From Dehalococcoidia bacterium (GTDB taxonomy: Bacteria > Chloroflexota > Dehalococcoidia > Lucifugimonadales > Lucifugimonadaceae): DNA of 37,417 nt. Numbering within the stretch: the first letter of the stretch is position 1; the number at the start of each line of letters is the position of its first letter. The stretch covers positions 1 through 37,417 of the forward strand of contig JANQQP010000030.1 of the NCBI GenBank assembly GCA_028285005.1. Reading direction: 5' to 3'. Made by a program: the position numbers and the translations under genes. Below the pieces are notes generated by a model. The model ran no database searches. It was not told the origin of the DNA and was given only the letters and a program-made list of their open reading frames with translations. This document shows positions 23,867-31,322 of the stretch, in pieces.

Positions 23867-25402
23867 TTATCTCCGGCCACCGCGCCGTCGCGCACCGCCG
23901 CCGCCACGCCTGCGCCGTCCTTCACCCTGCTCCCTGAAGCCAGCGATATCCTCTGCGAAACGCAGTACACCGGCCTCTTCGGTCTCTTCAGATGCTGTGC
24001 TGCCAACCTGCCACAGGTCGTCTGAAGCGACGTCAATCGTCGCCTCCTGCTCGGCCTCTCTGCGCTCTTCCTCTTCGCGTTCGAGTGCAGCCAGCTCTTC
24101 CTCGAGCTTCAGGAGTTCGGCCTCTTCATCTATCTGAGGCAGCTCGGGTTCGGGCTCTTCCGCAGGAGTCTCTGCTTCTGCGGCTGGAGCTTCCTCCTCG
24201 GCTGCGGTGGCAGCTTCAGCCTCGGCCGCCACAGCCTCCGCCTCGGCGACAACTGCAGCCTCTTCAGCCGGGGCCTCTTCAGCCACTTCGGCTTCGGCAA
24301 CTGCCTCAGCTTCTGCCGGCTCCTCGACAGGTTCCGGCTCAGGCGGCGCCTGCGCTTCGGCCCACTGCTGCTCGCCCTGGATATCGATCTTCCAGTTGGT
24401 GAGCTTAGCGGCGAGCCTGGCGTTCTGGCCTTCCCGACCGATTGCCAGCGAAAGCTGCCTGTCCGGGACGAGCACCAGCGCTGTCTCGCCGTCTTCGTTC
24501 AGCTCGACACGCTCTACGCTGGAAGGGCTGAGTGAGTTGGCGATGAACCGTTTCGGGTCATCGTCCCACTCGATCACATCTATCTTTTCGCCGAGCAGCT
24601 CGTTGACGACGTTCTGGATGCGAATACCGCGCAGGCCAACACATGCGCCGACGGCGTCGACCCCAACCTGGTGGGAAACGACTGCGACCTTGCTGCGGGA
24701 ACCGGCTTCGCGGGCGATCGCCTTGATCTCGATCACGCCGTTGTAAATCTCAGGAACTTCCACTTCGAACAGACGTCGGAGAAGGTCCGGGTGCGTGCGG
24801 GAAACGACGATCTCAGGGCCGCGTGCGGTCCGCTCCACGCGCAGGACGTAGAACTTGAGCTGCTGCCCCGGGCGGTAGCGCTCGTACTGCGACTGCTCGG
24901 ACGGCGGCAGGATGGCTTCGGCGCGGCCGAGGTCAACGATGATGTGTCGAGCCTCGATGCGCTGGATTGTGGCGGTCAGCACTTCGCCTGCCCGGTCGAT
25001 GAACTCGTCAAATACGATGTCGCGCTCAGCTTCGCGCAGACGCTGCATCACGACCTGCTTGGCGGTCTGGGCTGCGATACGGCCGGGGTTGTATTCGAGC
25101 TCGCCCGTGACGATGTAGTCGCCGGCCTGCGCGCCCTTCTGAAGATCCTGCGCAGCCTCGACGGATACCTGGGCGAACTCGTCCTCGATCTCCTCTTCGT
25201 CGACCACGTGGCGGACGGTGTTGACTGTGACGTCGCCGTCTTCGGGGTCGATCTGAACGAGAACATCCTGGCCTTCAGCGGCGGGGTCACGCTTGTAAGC
25301 GGACGCGAGCGCAGCTTCGATCGCCGATACGACGACCGAATGTGGCAGATTCCGCTCAGCGGCGAGTTGTGTCACCGCGAGCAAGAGATCGCTTTTTGCC
25401 AT
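23867..25402 (-). CDS. nusA: Transcription termination/antitermination factor NusA with long charged tail
   Basis: 511 residues; binds RNA polymerase and nascent RNA to control pausing and termination. The N-terminal polymerase-binding domain (1-130) is followed by S1 (about 137-200, GEVLTATIQRIEARHIIVDL), KH1 with GACVGLRGIRIQ (about 252-263) and KH2 with LAIGREGQNARL (about 319-330). After residue 345 the protein changes: about 105 residues of Ala/Glu/Pro low complexity, a Glu/Arg-rich probable coiled coil (ELLKLEEELAALEREEEERR), then a basic Arg/Gly-rich end (GEGRRRRGGGGARRRGGRR, 493-511). The core resembles NusA of about 345 residues; the tail is an extension. AAGGGGG precedes the ATG. 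Confidence 0.93.
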   Translation of the reverse strand: MAKSDLLLAVTQLAAERNLPHSVVVSAIEAALASAYKRDPAAEGQDVLVQIDPEDGDVTVNTVRHVVDEEEIEDEFAQVSVEAAQDLQKGAQAGDYIVTGELEYNPGRIAAQTAKQVVMQRLREAERDIVFDEFIDRAGEVLTATIQRIEARHIIVDLGRAEAILPPSEQSQYERYRPGQQLKFYVLRVERTARGPEIVVSRTHPDLLRRLFEVEVPEIYNGVIEIKAIAREAGSRSKVAVVSHQVGVDAVGACVGLRGIRIQNVVNELLGEKIDVIEWDDDPKRFIANSLSPSSVERVELNEDGETALVLVPDRQLSLAIGREGQNARLAAKLTNWKIDIQGEQQWAEAQAPPEPEPVEEPAEAEAVAEAEVAEEAPAEEAAVVAEAEAVAAEAEAATAAEEEAPAAEAETPAEEPEPELPQIDEEAELLKLEEELAALEREEEERREAEQEATIDVASDDLWQVGSTASEETEEAGVLRFAEDIAGFREQGEGRRRRGGGGARRRGGRR

Positions 25403-25489
25403 GCTGCCCCCCTTGCAAGACCAACTTCGGAGCGGGCCTCATTCCGAAGTCCAAACAAACCACAACAAAAAAGTGGGCCAAGCCCACTT
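25403..25489 (-). promoter_or_regulatory. nusA leader with terminator and second hairpin
   Basis: Read toward nusA, the leader has an intrinsic-terminator hairpin (25489-25471), then an 8-bp hairpin ACTTCGGA/TCCGAAGT (25450-25443 with 25431-25424, 11-nt loop), then AAGGGGG and the ATG at 25402. The order suggests attenuation control of nusA and the genes after it; structure is seen, regulation is inferred. Confidence 0.5.
25462..25489 (-). terminator. Rho-independent terminator upstream of nusA
   Basis: On the minus strand AAGTGGGC-TTG-GCCCACTT is a perfect 8-bp stem, running directly into TTTTTTGTTG. It either ends transcripts of the receiver-like gene (stop about 200 bp upstream) or attenuates read-through into nusA, whose start lies 60 bp further on. 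Confidence 0.8.
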
Positions 25490-25691
25490 CCGTGCCTCCA
25501 GCCCGTTTTGCTTGGGCTCGGCTCATTAATTCTACCACGACGTGACCCTGATCGCAGATGGGCTCCGTTGCGATTACCGGCCATTCGGGTAAGTGAGAGC
25601 CTGTGGGTCAGGGAGTTCAACGGGAGAGGTGAGGCGCTACGGCGGAAGTCGGACGGTGTTGACTGTGCAAGGTCAGCGCCGAGGAAGAGCG

Positions 25692-26279
25692 CTAGGCCGC
25701 TTCTTCTTCGTCAGCTTCGTCCTCGCTGTCGTCGGCTTCGTCTTCACCGTCCTCAGCGCTGTCCTCACCGGCAAAGTCAACTTCGTCCAGGTCATCCTCG
25801 TCTTCTTCATCTTCATCGCTGGACTCGGCGGCAGACTCAAGCGACTTCTCGTGCATCTCAGTCTGGTAGGCGACCAGATTCAGGTCGAGAAGACCTTCTT
25901 CAGTGAGGATGCCGGCAAGGACGCGGTCGATGCCTATGGTGTCGATCAGGCCGCGGCCGACGAGCGACCACTTGCGTTGGCGGATGGAGTTCGAGATGAG
26001 CACGAGCTCGTCATCGATGTCCTGGAAGACGTAGGTCAGCGAGACCCATTTGAACGCGAGTTGGGCTGCCACTCCCAGTGTGACGAGGTCCGACATGGGA
26101 CTGAGGCCCATCTCAATCATGACCACCCGCGGCTTCACACGGGCGGTAACATCTGGCAGTTCAGACGATTCGCCGCAGTTGCCGTGGAAGGTGTATTGAC
26201 CTGACTTTTCTAGATGCGAGCTCACCCAATTGGCGAACGTATCCGAACCGAATGTGATGATCTCCGTTGGTGCTTCCAA
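25692..26279 (-). CDS. Receiver-like (degenerate CheY-fold) protein with acidic tail
   Basis: I recognise no named family. With a TTG start at 26279 it has 195 residues. Residues 5-120 have the hydrophobic periodicity of a response-regulator receiver: TEIITFGSD, then VKPRVVMIEMGLSPMSDL, where Glu 56 stands in the position of the phosphoacceptor Asp of typical receivers, and then SLTYVFQDIDDELVLISNSI. The beta1 acidic pocket residues are also missing, so phosphorylation is unlikely. Residues 150-195 are almost only Asp, Glu, Ser and Ala. No output domain is visible. ATG 26360 and ATG 26474 are upstream alternatives but would translate the inverted repeats at 26315-26428. It lies between proS and nusA, where rimP is usual; it does not look like RimP. 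Confidence 0.65.
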   Translation of the reverse strand: MEAPTEIITFGSDTFANWVSSHLEKSGQYTFHGNCGESSELPDVTARVKPRVVMIEMGLSPMSDLVTLGVAAQLAFKWVSLTYVFQDIDDELVLISNSIRQRKWSLVGRGLIDTIGIDRVLAGILTEEGLLDLNLVAYQTEMHEKSLESAAESSDEDEEDEDDLDEVDFAGEDSAEDGEDEADDSEDEADEEEAA

Positions 26280-26770
26280 GCTGTGCCTGACTCTGCGTTG
26301 ATGGGTTGCACGAACGGGCCCGGCTGCTTTGGGTAGCCGGGCCCGGATGGCGTCAACCATGTAACCCGCGCTATCAGGATCACGTAAGGAGTTGAACGCC
26401 CTAACTCCTCCACCGTGGCTTAGCGCGGATTGAGCAAGGTGGGTGAGAGCCGCACACCGAGACCAGAATTTCAAGTTGGCGCATGCGTGCGGAGCGACAC
26501 CCGTTTTAAGATCGTTTCGAGGAGGAATGGCGCAGCGTCGTTATTACCTGGTGACGGTGCGGTTTTGGGGCGGTCGCCTTGCTTTCGAGTGAACTCAGTC
26601 ACCGCTTACTTACGGGGTCGCTACCAGGTTCGACTTTTGCGAAACGCTGCGTGCCGGTTGGCAGGTAGTTGTGGATTGCCAGTTGGCCGCGTAGCTATCG
26701 TGAATCGTTGCATCAGCAAGTTGAATCCAGTAACTCGGTCGCCGTTTTAGAGCGGGTTATGTCTGGCCAA
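26280..26770. other. Gene-poor 490-bp spacer with nested inverted repeats (possible structured RNA)
   Basis: No protein-like ORF on either strand. There are three separate structures. CGGGCCCGGCT/AGCCGGGCCCG (26315-26325 with 26335-26345) is a perfect 11-bp stem. CCGCGCTA/TAGCGCGG (26366-26373 with 26421-26428) encloses CACG/CGTG and GGAGTT/AACTCC (26388-26393 with 26403-26408). CGCAGCGT/ACGCTGCG (26531-26538 with 26644-26651) encloses ACCTGGT/ACCAGGT (26546-26552 with 26623-26629) and GGTGAC/GTCACC. I could not match it to tmRNA, RNase P RNA, SRP RNA or a known riboswitch. Strand undecided; the minus strand would make it the leader of the receiver-like gene. Confidence 0.45.
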
Positions 26771-28480
26771 CTACAGCCCTTCGAGCAGGCGCTGCACGGT
26801 CTTCACGCCGTCTGCGACCGGCACCGTTTGTGCATCTTTCTCACGGCGAGCTTTCACTTCCAGGCCACCGTTTTGCAGGCTGCGCTTTGAGATGACGACA
26901 CGGAGCGGCATGCCGATGAGGTCGGCGTCCTTGAACTTCACCCCGGGCTTCTCATCGCGGTCGTCGAACAGAACGTCGAGGCCCGCGTCCTTGAGGTCGG
27001 CATACAGCTTCTCGGCCTGCTGACTGATCTCGCTGTCTTCCAGGTTGAGGCCGACAAGCACCACCTCGTAAGGAGCGATCGCACGAGGCAGCGCGATACC
27101 GTTCTCGTCGCTGTTCGCCTCAACCGCCGCTGCCAGCAGGCGACCAACGCCGATGCCGTAGCAGCCCATAAGCGCAGGCCAGGACGCTCCGTTTTCGTCC
27201 GAGAACATGGCGCCGAGCGCTTCGGTGTAGATGCTACCGAGCTTGAAGACGTGTCCGACCTCAACGCCACGGCGAGATACAAGCGTGCCTTCGCAGCCGG
27301 GGCAGCCGAAGCCTTCTTGCGCCTCGGCGATGTCGGTCATCAGGTTGGCCTTGAAGTCTCGTTCGAAGTTGACGTTGCGCAGGTGCACGTCTTCCTTGTT
27401 CGCCCCTGCCAGCAGGTTCGCTCCCATCGTCAGCGAGTCGTCTGCGATGACGCGGAACTTGTCGTCGAGACCGACCGGTGATGCTGAGCCTGAGACGAGT
27501 CCTGCCGCCTTGACCTCTTCCGGGCTCGCAAGCCGCGGCTCGATGCCGCCGAGCGCGTTGCGCAGTTTTGTTTCGTTCACCTCGTAGTCGCCGCGGATAC
27601 AGACGATCAAGATGTCGCCGCCCACGCTGTAAAAGACGACCTTCGCCGTCTTCTCCTCGCCAACACCTTCCTGCTCGGCGAGTTGGGCGATGGTCCGCAC
27701 ACCGGGAGTCGGGAACTCTTCCATGGCTGCGGGCTCTTCAGGCGGATTCGGAACCTTCTTAAAGTCGGCCTTCTCGACATTTGCTGCGTATTCGCAGTCA
27801 GGGCTGTCGCAGATGAGGATTACGTCTTCGCCGCTTTCGGCGAGTAGCACGAACTCGTTCGATTCCTTGCCGCCGATGGGTCCGGAGTCCGCTTCCACCA
27901 TGACGACGTCGAGTCCTGCCCGGTTGAAAATGCGGTGGTAGGCGCCGACCATCGCCGAGAAGCTGAGGTCGAGGCCCTCTTCGTCGCGGTCGAAGGAATA
28001 GGCGTCCTTCATCTCGAACTCGCGTGTGCGCAAGAGGCCGCCGCGGGAGCGAGGCTCGTCACGGAACTTGGTCTGGATGTGGTAGAGGTTGAACGGCAGG
28101 TCCCGATAGCTGCTGATGCCGGCAGCGGCCATGATCGCCGTGGTCTCTTCATGAGTCGGAGCGAGCACCATGCCGCGTTCACGCCGGTCTTCAAACTTGG
28201 TCAGCGGCGGGATGTAGGTGTCTGCGCGGCCCGAGCGCTCCCAGAGGTCGAGAGGCTGCGTGACCGGCATGTTGATCTCTTGCGCGTCGGCCGAGTCCAT
28301 CTCCTCCTGCATGATGCTTTTTATCTTCTTGATGGAGCGCCAGCCGAGCGGCATGAACGAGAAGATTCCGGCGGCTACCTGTTGGATGTAGCCAGCGCGG
28401 GCGAGCAACTGGTGGCTGATGTTTTCTGCGTCAGCTGGAGCGTTCCGCAGAGTTTTTCCGAAGAGTCGAGATGAGCGCAT
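26771..28480 (-). CDS. proS: Prolyl-tRNA synthetase
   Basis: 569 residues, class II synthetase that charges tRNA-Pro. It begins MRSSRLFGKTLRNAPADAEN, the bacterial-type ProRS start. AGIFSFMPLGWRSIKKI is followed by motif 2 (RDEPRSRGGLLRTREFEMKD). Between motifs 2 and 3 lies the YbaK-like editing insertion (about 225-385, TIAQLAEQEGVGEEKTAKVV). Motif 3 (GCYGIGVGRLLAAAVE) and the C-terminal anticodon-binding domain (VVLVGLNLEDSEISQQAEKL) follow. All domains of the long bacterial form are present at normal length. It lies 70 bp after ispG on the same strand. Confidence 0.95.
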   Translation of the reverse strand: MRSSRLFGKTLRNAPADAENISHQLLARAGYIQQVAAGIFSFMPLGWRSIKKIKSIMQEEMDSADAQEINMPVTQPLDLWERSGRADTYIPPLTKFEDRRERGMVLAPTHEETTAIMAAAGISSYRDLPFNLYHIQTKFRDEPRSRGGLLRTREFEMKDAYSFDRDEEGLDLSFSAMVGAYHRIFNRAGLDVVMVEADSGPIGGKESNEFVLLAESGEDVILICDSPDCEYAANVEKADFKKVPNPPEEPAAMEEFPTPGVRTIAQLAEQEGVGEEKTAKVVFYSVGGDILIVCIRGDYEVNETKLRNALGGIEPRLASPEEVKAAGLVSGSASPVGLDDKFRVIADDSLTMGANLLAGANKEDVHLRNVNFERDFKANLMTDIAEAQEGFGCPGCEGTLVSRRGVEVGHVFKLGSIYTEALGAMFSDENGASWPALMGCYGIGVGRLLAAAVEANSDENGIALPRAIAPYEVVLVGLNLEDSEISQQAEKLYADLKDAGLDVLFDDRDEKPGVKFKDADLIGMPLRVVISKRSLQNGGLEVKARREKDAQTVPVADGVKTVQRLLEGL

Positions 28481-28550
28481 ATGGGTCTATGTCTTCTCCG
28501 GATTGCGGAGAGTCAGAGGAGTTGGAAACGAAGGCGAAAGAGTAACAGGC

Positions 28551-29795
28551 TTAGTCGCCTGCGGGGCCGATCTCGACTGGTTGTTTCGCGCCCCAGCGGT
28601 TGTCCACGTAGTCGTCGACCATGGCGATGAACTCTTCGGCGATCTTCGTACCCTGCAGGAAGGTCTTGCGTTCGCCGTCGACGAACACAGGGGCCCGGGG
28701 CGATTCGCCGCTACCGGGAAGCGAGATGCCGATGTTGGCAGCACGAGACTCACCGGGGCCGTTCACCACGCAGCCCATCACGGCGACCTTGAGCTCTTCT
28801 GAGCCGGGATAGCGGCTGCGCCATTCCGACATGTTGTCGTCGAGATATCCCTGGATGTCCTGCGCCAGCTCCCGGAAGAAGGTGGAGGTTGTACGGCCGC
28901 AGCCGGGACAGGCGGTGACGGCCGGACGAAACGAACGCAAGCCGAGCGCTTGTAGGATCTCCTGGCAGAGCCTCACCTCTTTGGCGCGGTCTCCGCCGAC
29001 CTCAGGTGTGAGCGACGAGCGGATGGTGTCGCCAATGCCTTCGTAGAGCAGGACCGACAGGGCAGAGGTGGTGGCTACGACGCCTTTGGTGCTCATCCCG
29101 GCTTCGGTCAGCCCGAGATGCAGCGGGAAGTCCATCAGATCGGCGAGCTGGCGATAGGCCTCGACCATCTGCGGCAGGCGCGAGACCTTGCACGAGACGA
29201 TGATCTGATTTTCAGGCAGGCCGAGGTTGACCGCGGCTTCGCAACTGGAGACTGCGCTTTCGATCAGCGCCTCGAGCTCCACTTCTTCGCCTGACTTCGG
29301 GTCTGCAGAACGCGAGTTGGCGTCCATCTTCGCCACAAGGACTTCGGGGTCGAGGCTGCCCGCATTGACGCCAATGCGCACCGGCTTTCCGAGGTCACGT
29401 GCGATCTCGATGAACGTAGAAAAATTGTCGTCTCGTCGTGAGCCGCGGCCGACATTGCCGGGATTGATGCGGAACTTGGCGAGTGTCTTCGCGGTTTCGG
29501 GATTGTCGTGCAGCAGCCGGTGGCCGATGAAGTGGAAATCGCCAATGATCGGCACGTTACAGCCGAGGTCGACAAGCCGTTTGCTGACTTCGGGCACGGC
29601 TTTCGCGGCGGCATCGTTGTTGACGGTGACCCGGACGAGTTCGCTCCCGGCGTCCGCAAGCAGCTTGACCTGCTTGACCGTCTTTTCGATGTCAGCAGTA
29701 TCGGTGTCGGTCATGGACTGGACGACAACAGGGTTGCCGCCGCCGACCTTGACGCCGCCGACGCTTACGACCTTTGTGCCGTCCCGCTTTGCCAT
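28551..29795 (-). CDS. ispG: 4-hydroxy-3-methylbut-2-en-1-yl diphosphate synthase (MEP pathway)
   Basis: 414 residues. Converts MEcPP to HMBPP with a [4Fe-4S] cluster, the penultimate step of MEP isoprenoid synthesis. The TIM barrel starts [17 protein letters not shown], with [12 protein letters not shown] and [13 protein letters not shown]. The cluster ligands are in [14 protein letters not shown] (two Cys) and [12 protein letters not shown] (third Cys, with the Glu ligand). About 40 residues longer than E. coli IspG. Together with dxr in the same cluster it shows that isoprenoids are made by the MEP route. It is first on its strand after the divergent lipoprotein gene. Confidence 0.95.
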   Translation of the reverse strand: MAKRDGTKVVSVGGVKVGGGNPVVVQSMTDTDTADIEKTVKQVKLLADAGSELVRVTVNNDAAAKAVPEVSKRLVDLGCNVPIIGDFHFIGHRLLHDNPETAKTLAKFRINPGNVGRGSRRDDNFSTFIEIARDLGKPVRIGVNAGSLDPEVLVAKMDANSRSADPKSGEEVELEALIESAVSSCEAAVNLGLPENQIIVSCKVSRLPQMVEAYRQLADLMDFPLHLGLTEAGMSTKGVVATTSALSVLLYEGIGDTIRSSLTPEVGGDRAKEVRLCQEILQALGLRSFRPAVTACPGCGRTTSTFFRELAQDIQGYLDDNMSEWRSRYPGSEELKVAVMGCVVNGPGESRAANIGISLPGSGESPRAPVFVDGERKTFLQGTKIAEEFIAMVDDYVDNRWGAKQPVEIGPAGD

Positions 29796-29952
29796 GCTGA
29801 TCTCGCCGATTCTTCCAGACTGGTACTCACTTGCTGCGGCGGCGCTGGTTAACGCCCCTGAAGTTGGATACGCAATTGACCGATTAGCAGTTTACCGATG
29901 TGGCGTTAAGAGCGTCGAGTTCATCTCATCTGTCGGATAAGCTTTCGGCACT

Positions 29953-31158
29953 ATGTTGAATGGCCGGTACGTAGCGGTCCTGCTGGCGGCGCTGGTTTTT
30001 GCGGTCGCCTGTACGCAGTCGTCACCCGAAGACACGCCCACGCCCGTTCCGCCTACCAGATCAGTTCCCACGCAGGCTCCGGCGGATCCCTTCGAACTGG
30101 TCGCCACAATCTTTCCGACCACGCCGACTCCGGTTCCACCAGTTCCGACTCCACCAACAGCGCCGACCGCTACACCACTGAGTGCCACTGCTGAGGAGAT
30201 CAGGGCCACGCCAGTGCCGCTGGTTGCAGGGCCAGATCAGGTGCTGTTTGAGACGAACATCGGGTTCGGCGGACCGTTGCCGGTGTTCGATGGTGAGTCG
30301 ATGTGGTTTGTGAACGGGCCGTTTGCGGTCAGGGCTCTCATTGACGGCACGGTCACCGGCACTTTCCAGGTCGCCCGGTCAGACCCACCGCAGCTTGCGT
30401 TCGCTGACGGCCACATCTGGGCGTTGGATGCCAGCGAGGGCCAGCTGCGAAAGGTGACGCTGGACGGCGAGACTGTGATGCGGATTCCCGCTCAATTGGC
30501 GTCCGGCATGGATGTGGCCGCTGACTCGATATTCGTCTACGCCCGGACGAACCAGCGGATGACGCGCTTCAACTTCGACGGTGAGAAGGTGGCAGAGTTC
30601 AGCCTGGACCTCGTGAACGGTATCTTCAATGTGACCGAAGACCGTATCTGGGTGATCGAAGGGCTGGAGCTGTCGTCCTACTCTCACAGCGGAGATCTGA
30701 TTTCGCAATGGGAGCTGCCGCGGGGTGATGCAATCGCCGATCTACAGGTAAGTCAGGAGTACGTATGGCTGTTCGGCTCGCCCGTGGAATTCCTGAGAGT
30801 CGACATTCAAACGGGCGAGATCACGAGGTTCGGGCTGGCGGTTGAGCAAGGCGAGTTCTTGAGCGGCGCCGCATCCGTGACGGGAGGCCTTGTGCTGGAT
30901 ACCAGCGTCTGGGTGATCTACACGCGGTCGATGATCCCGTTTGGCGAACCGGGCTCGCTGGCGACGACATTCAGGCGGCTCGAGGTGTTCGATTTCGATG
31001 GGAACCCGCTGGGCGGCCGCAGCTTCGATGAGGATGCGTTCGATCTGACCCTGGGCAGAGTGTCGGTGCTGGATGAGGTGTGGATGGTGCTTGCGAGTTC
31101 GCCGACGAGCACGCTGTTCCAACGCTTGCCCATCGGGGATTTCGTCCCGGCAGAGTGA
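29953..31158 (+). CDS. Secreted lipoprotein with probable beta-propeller domain
   Basis: 401 residues, family not recognised. A signal peptide with lipobox-like end (GRYVAVLLAALVFAVAC, Cys 20) predicts lipidation and export. Residues 25-95 are a Pro/Thr-rich spacer (TPTPVPPVPTPPTAPTATP). The remainder has repeated segments of about 40 residues with W at similar places (FDGESMWFVNGPF, FADGHIWALDASEG, VTEDRIWVIEGLE, VSQEYVWLFGSP, LDTSVWVIYTRS, VLDEVWMVLASS), like YVTN/NHL-type beta-propellers that bind ligands or glycans outside the cell. It is the only plus-strand gene within the envelope/isoprenoid cluster, divergent from ispG and convergent with rseP, with repeat modules just after its stop. 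Confidence 0.78.
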   Translation: MLNGRYVAVLLAALVFAVACTQSSPEDTPTPVPPTRSVPTQAPADPFELVATIFPTTPTPVPPVPTPPTAPTATPLSATAEEIRATPVPLVAGPDQVLFETNIGFGGPLPVFDGESMWFVNGPFAVRALIDGTVTGTFQVARSDPPQLAFADGHIWALDASEGQLRKVTLDGETVMRIPAQLASGMDVAADSIFVYARTNQRMTRFNFDGEKVAEFSLDLVNGIFNVTEDRIWVIEGLELSSYSHSGDLISQWELPRGDAIADLQVSQEYVWLFGSPVEFLRVDIQTGEITRFGLAVEQGEFLSGAASVTGGLVLDTSVWVIYTRSMIPFGEPGSLATTFRRLEVFDFDGNPLGGRSFDEDAFDLTLGRVSVLDEVWMVLASSPTSTLFQRLPIGDFVPAE

Positions 31159-31173
31159 CGACCATCGGCGAGC

Positions 31174-31225
31174 CGTTGGCCTCTGGCCGATTACACCTTC
31201 TCCCATCGAGGGAGAGGAGAAGACA
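31174..31225 (+). repeat. Module C (copy 2)
   Basis: CGTTGGCCTCTGGCCGAT, then CTTCTCCCATCGAGGGAGAGG, then AGAAGACAC. Same order as copy 1 at 19885-19958. Located 15 bp after the lipoprotein stop. Confidence 0.7.
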
Positions 31226-31227
31226 CG

Positions 31228-31265
31228 AACCCTCACCCTAGCCCTCTCCCGAATCGGGAGAGGGG
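31228..31265 (+). repeat. GC-rich palindromic module B (copy 4)
   Basis: AACCCTCACCCTAGCC then CTCTCCCGAATCGGGAGAGG. It directly follows module C, as B follows a C-like tail at 12145-12204. It may also serve as a hairpin between the convergent lipoprotein and rseP genes. Confidence 0.75.
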
Positions 31266-31322
31266 ATAAGCAGCCACTCGCGAAACACTCAAAAGCGCAG
31301 CACGCATCCATGACTGGCTGCC

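Noticed and set aside
24671..25906. 411-codon open frame on the plus strand opposite nusA
   Set aside because: Antisense shadow of nusA and of the acidic tail gene: composition mirrors the complementary coding frame, there is no recognisable domain, and nusA is certain.
26425..26455. AAGGTGGGTGAGAGCCGC resembling a T-box antiterminator sequence
   Set aside because: It does not match AGGGTGGNACCGCG, lies downstream of proS rather than upstream, and no specifier loop or terminator follows on that strand.
26612..26660. Plus-strand stretch with TTCGAC...TTTTGCGAAAC...GTGCC resembling the 5' end of tmRNA
   Set aside because: A tmRNA starting here would run into the opposite-strand proS gene. I find no matching T-arm with the complement of GGGGTCG plus CCA, and no tag frame ending in ALAA-like codons on the expected side.
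26430..26750. 106-codon plus-strand open frame in the structured spacer
   Set aside because: No Shine-Dalgarno, no protein-like periodicity or family, and it crosses all the inverted repeats.
26280..26770. Integron attC-like site
   Set aside because: Inverted repeats are present, but the GTTRRRY/RYYYAAC core pair in the required positions is not, and there is no integrase or cassette-like series.
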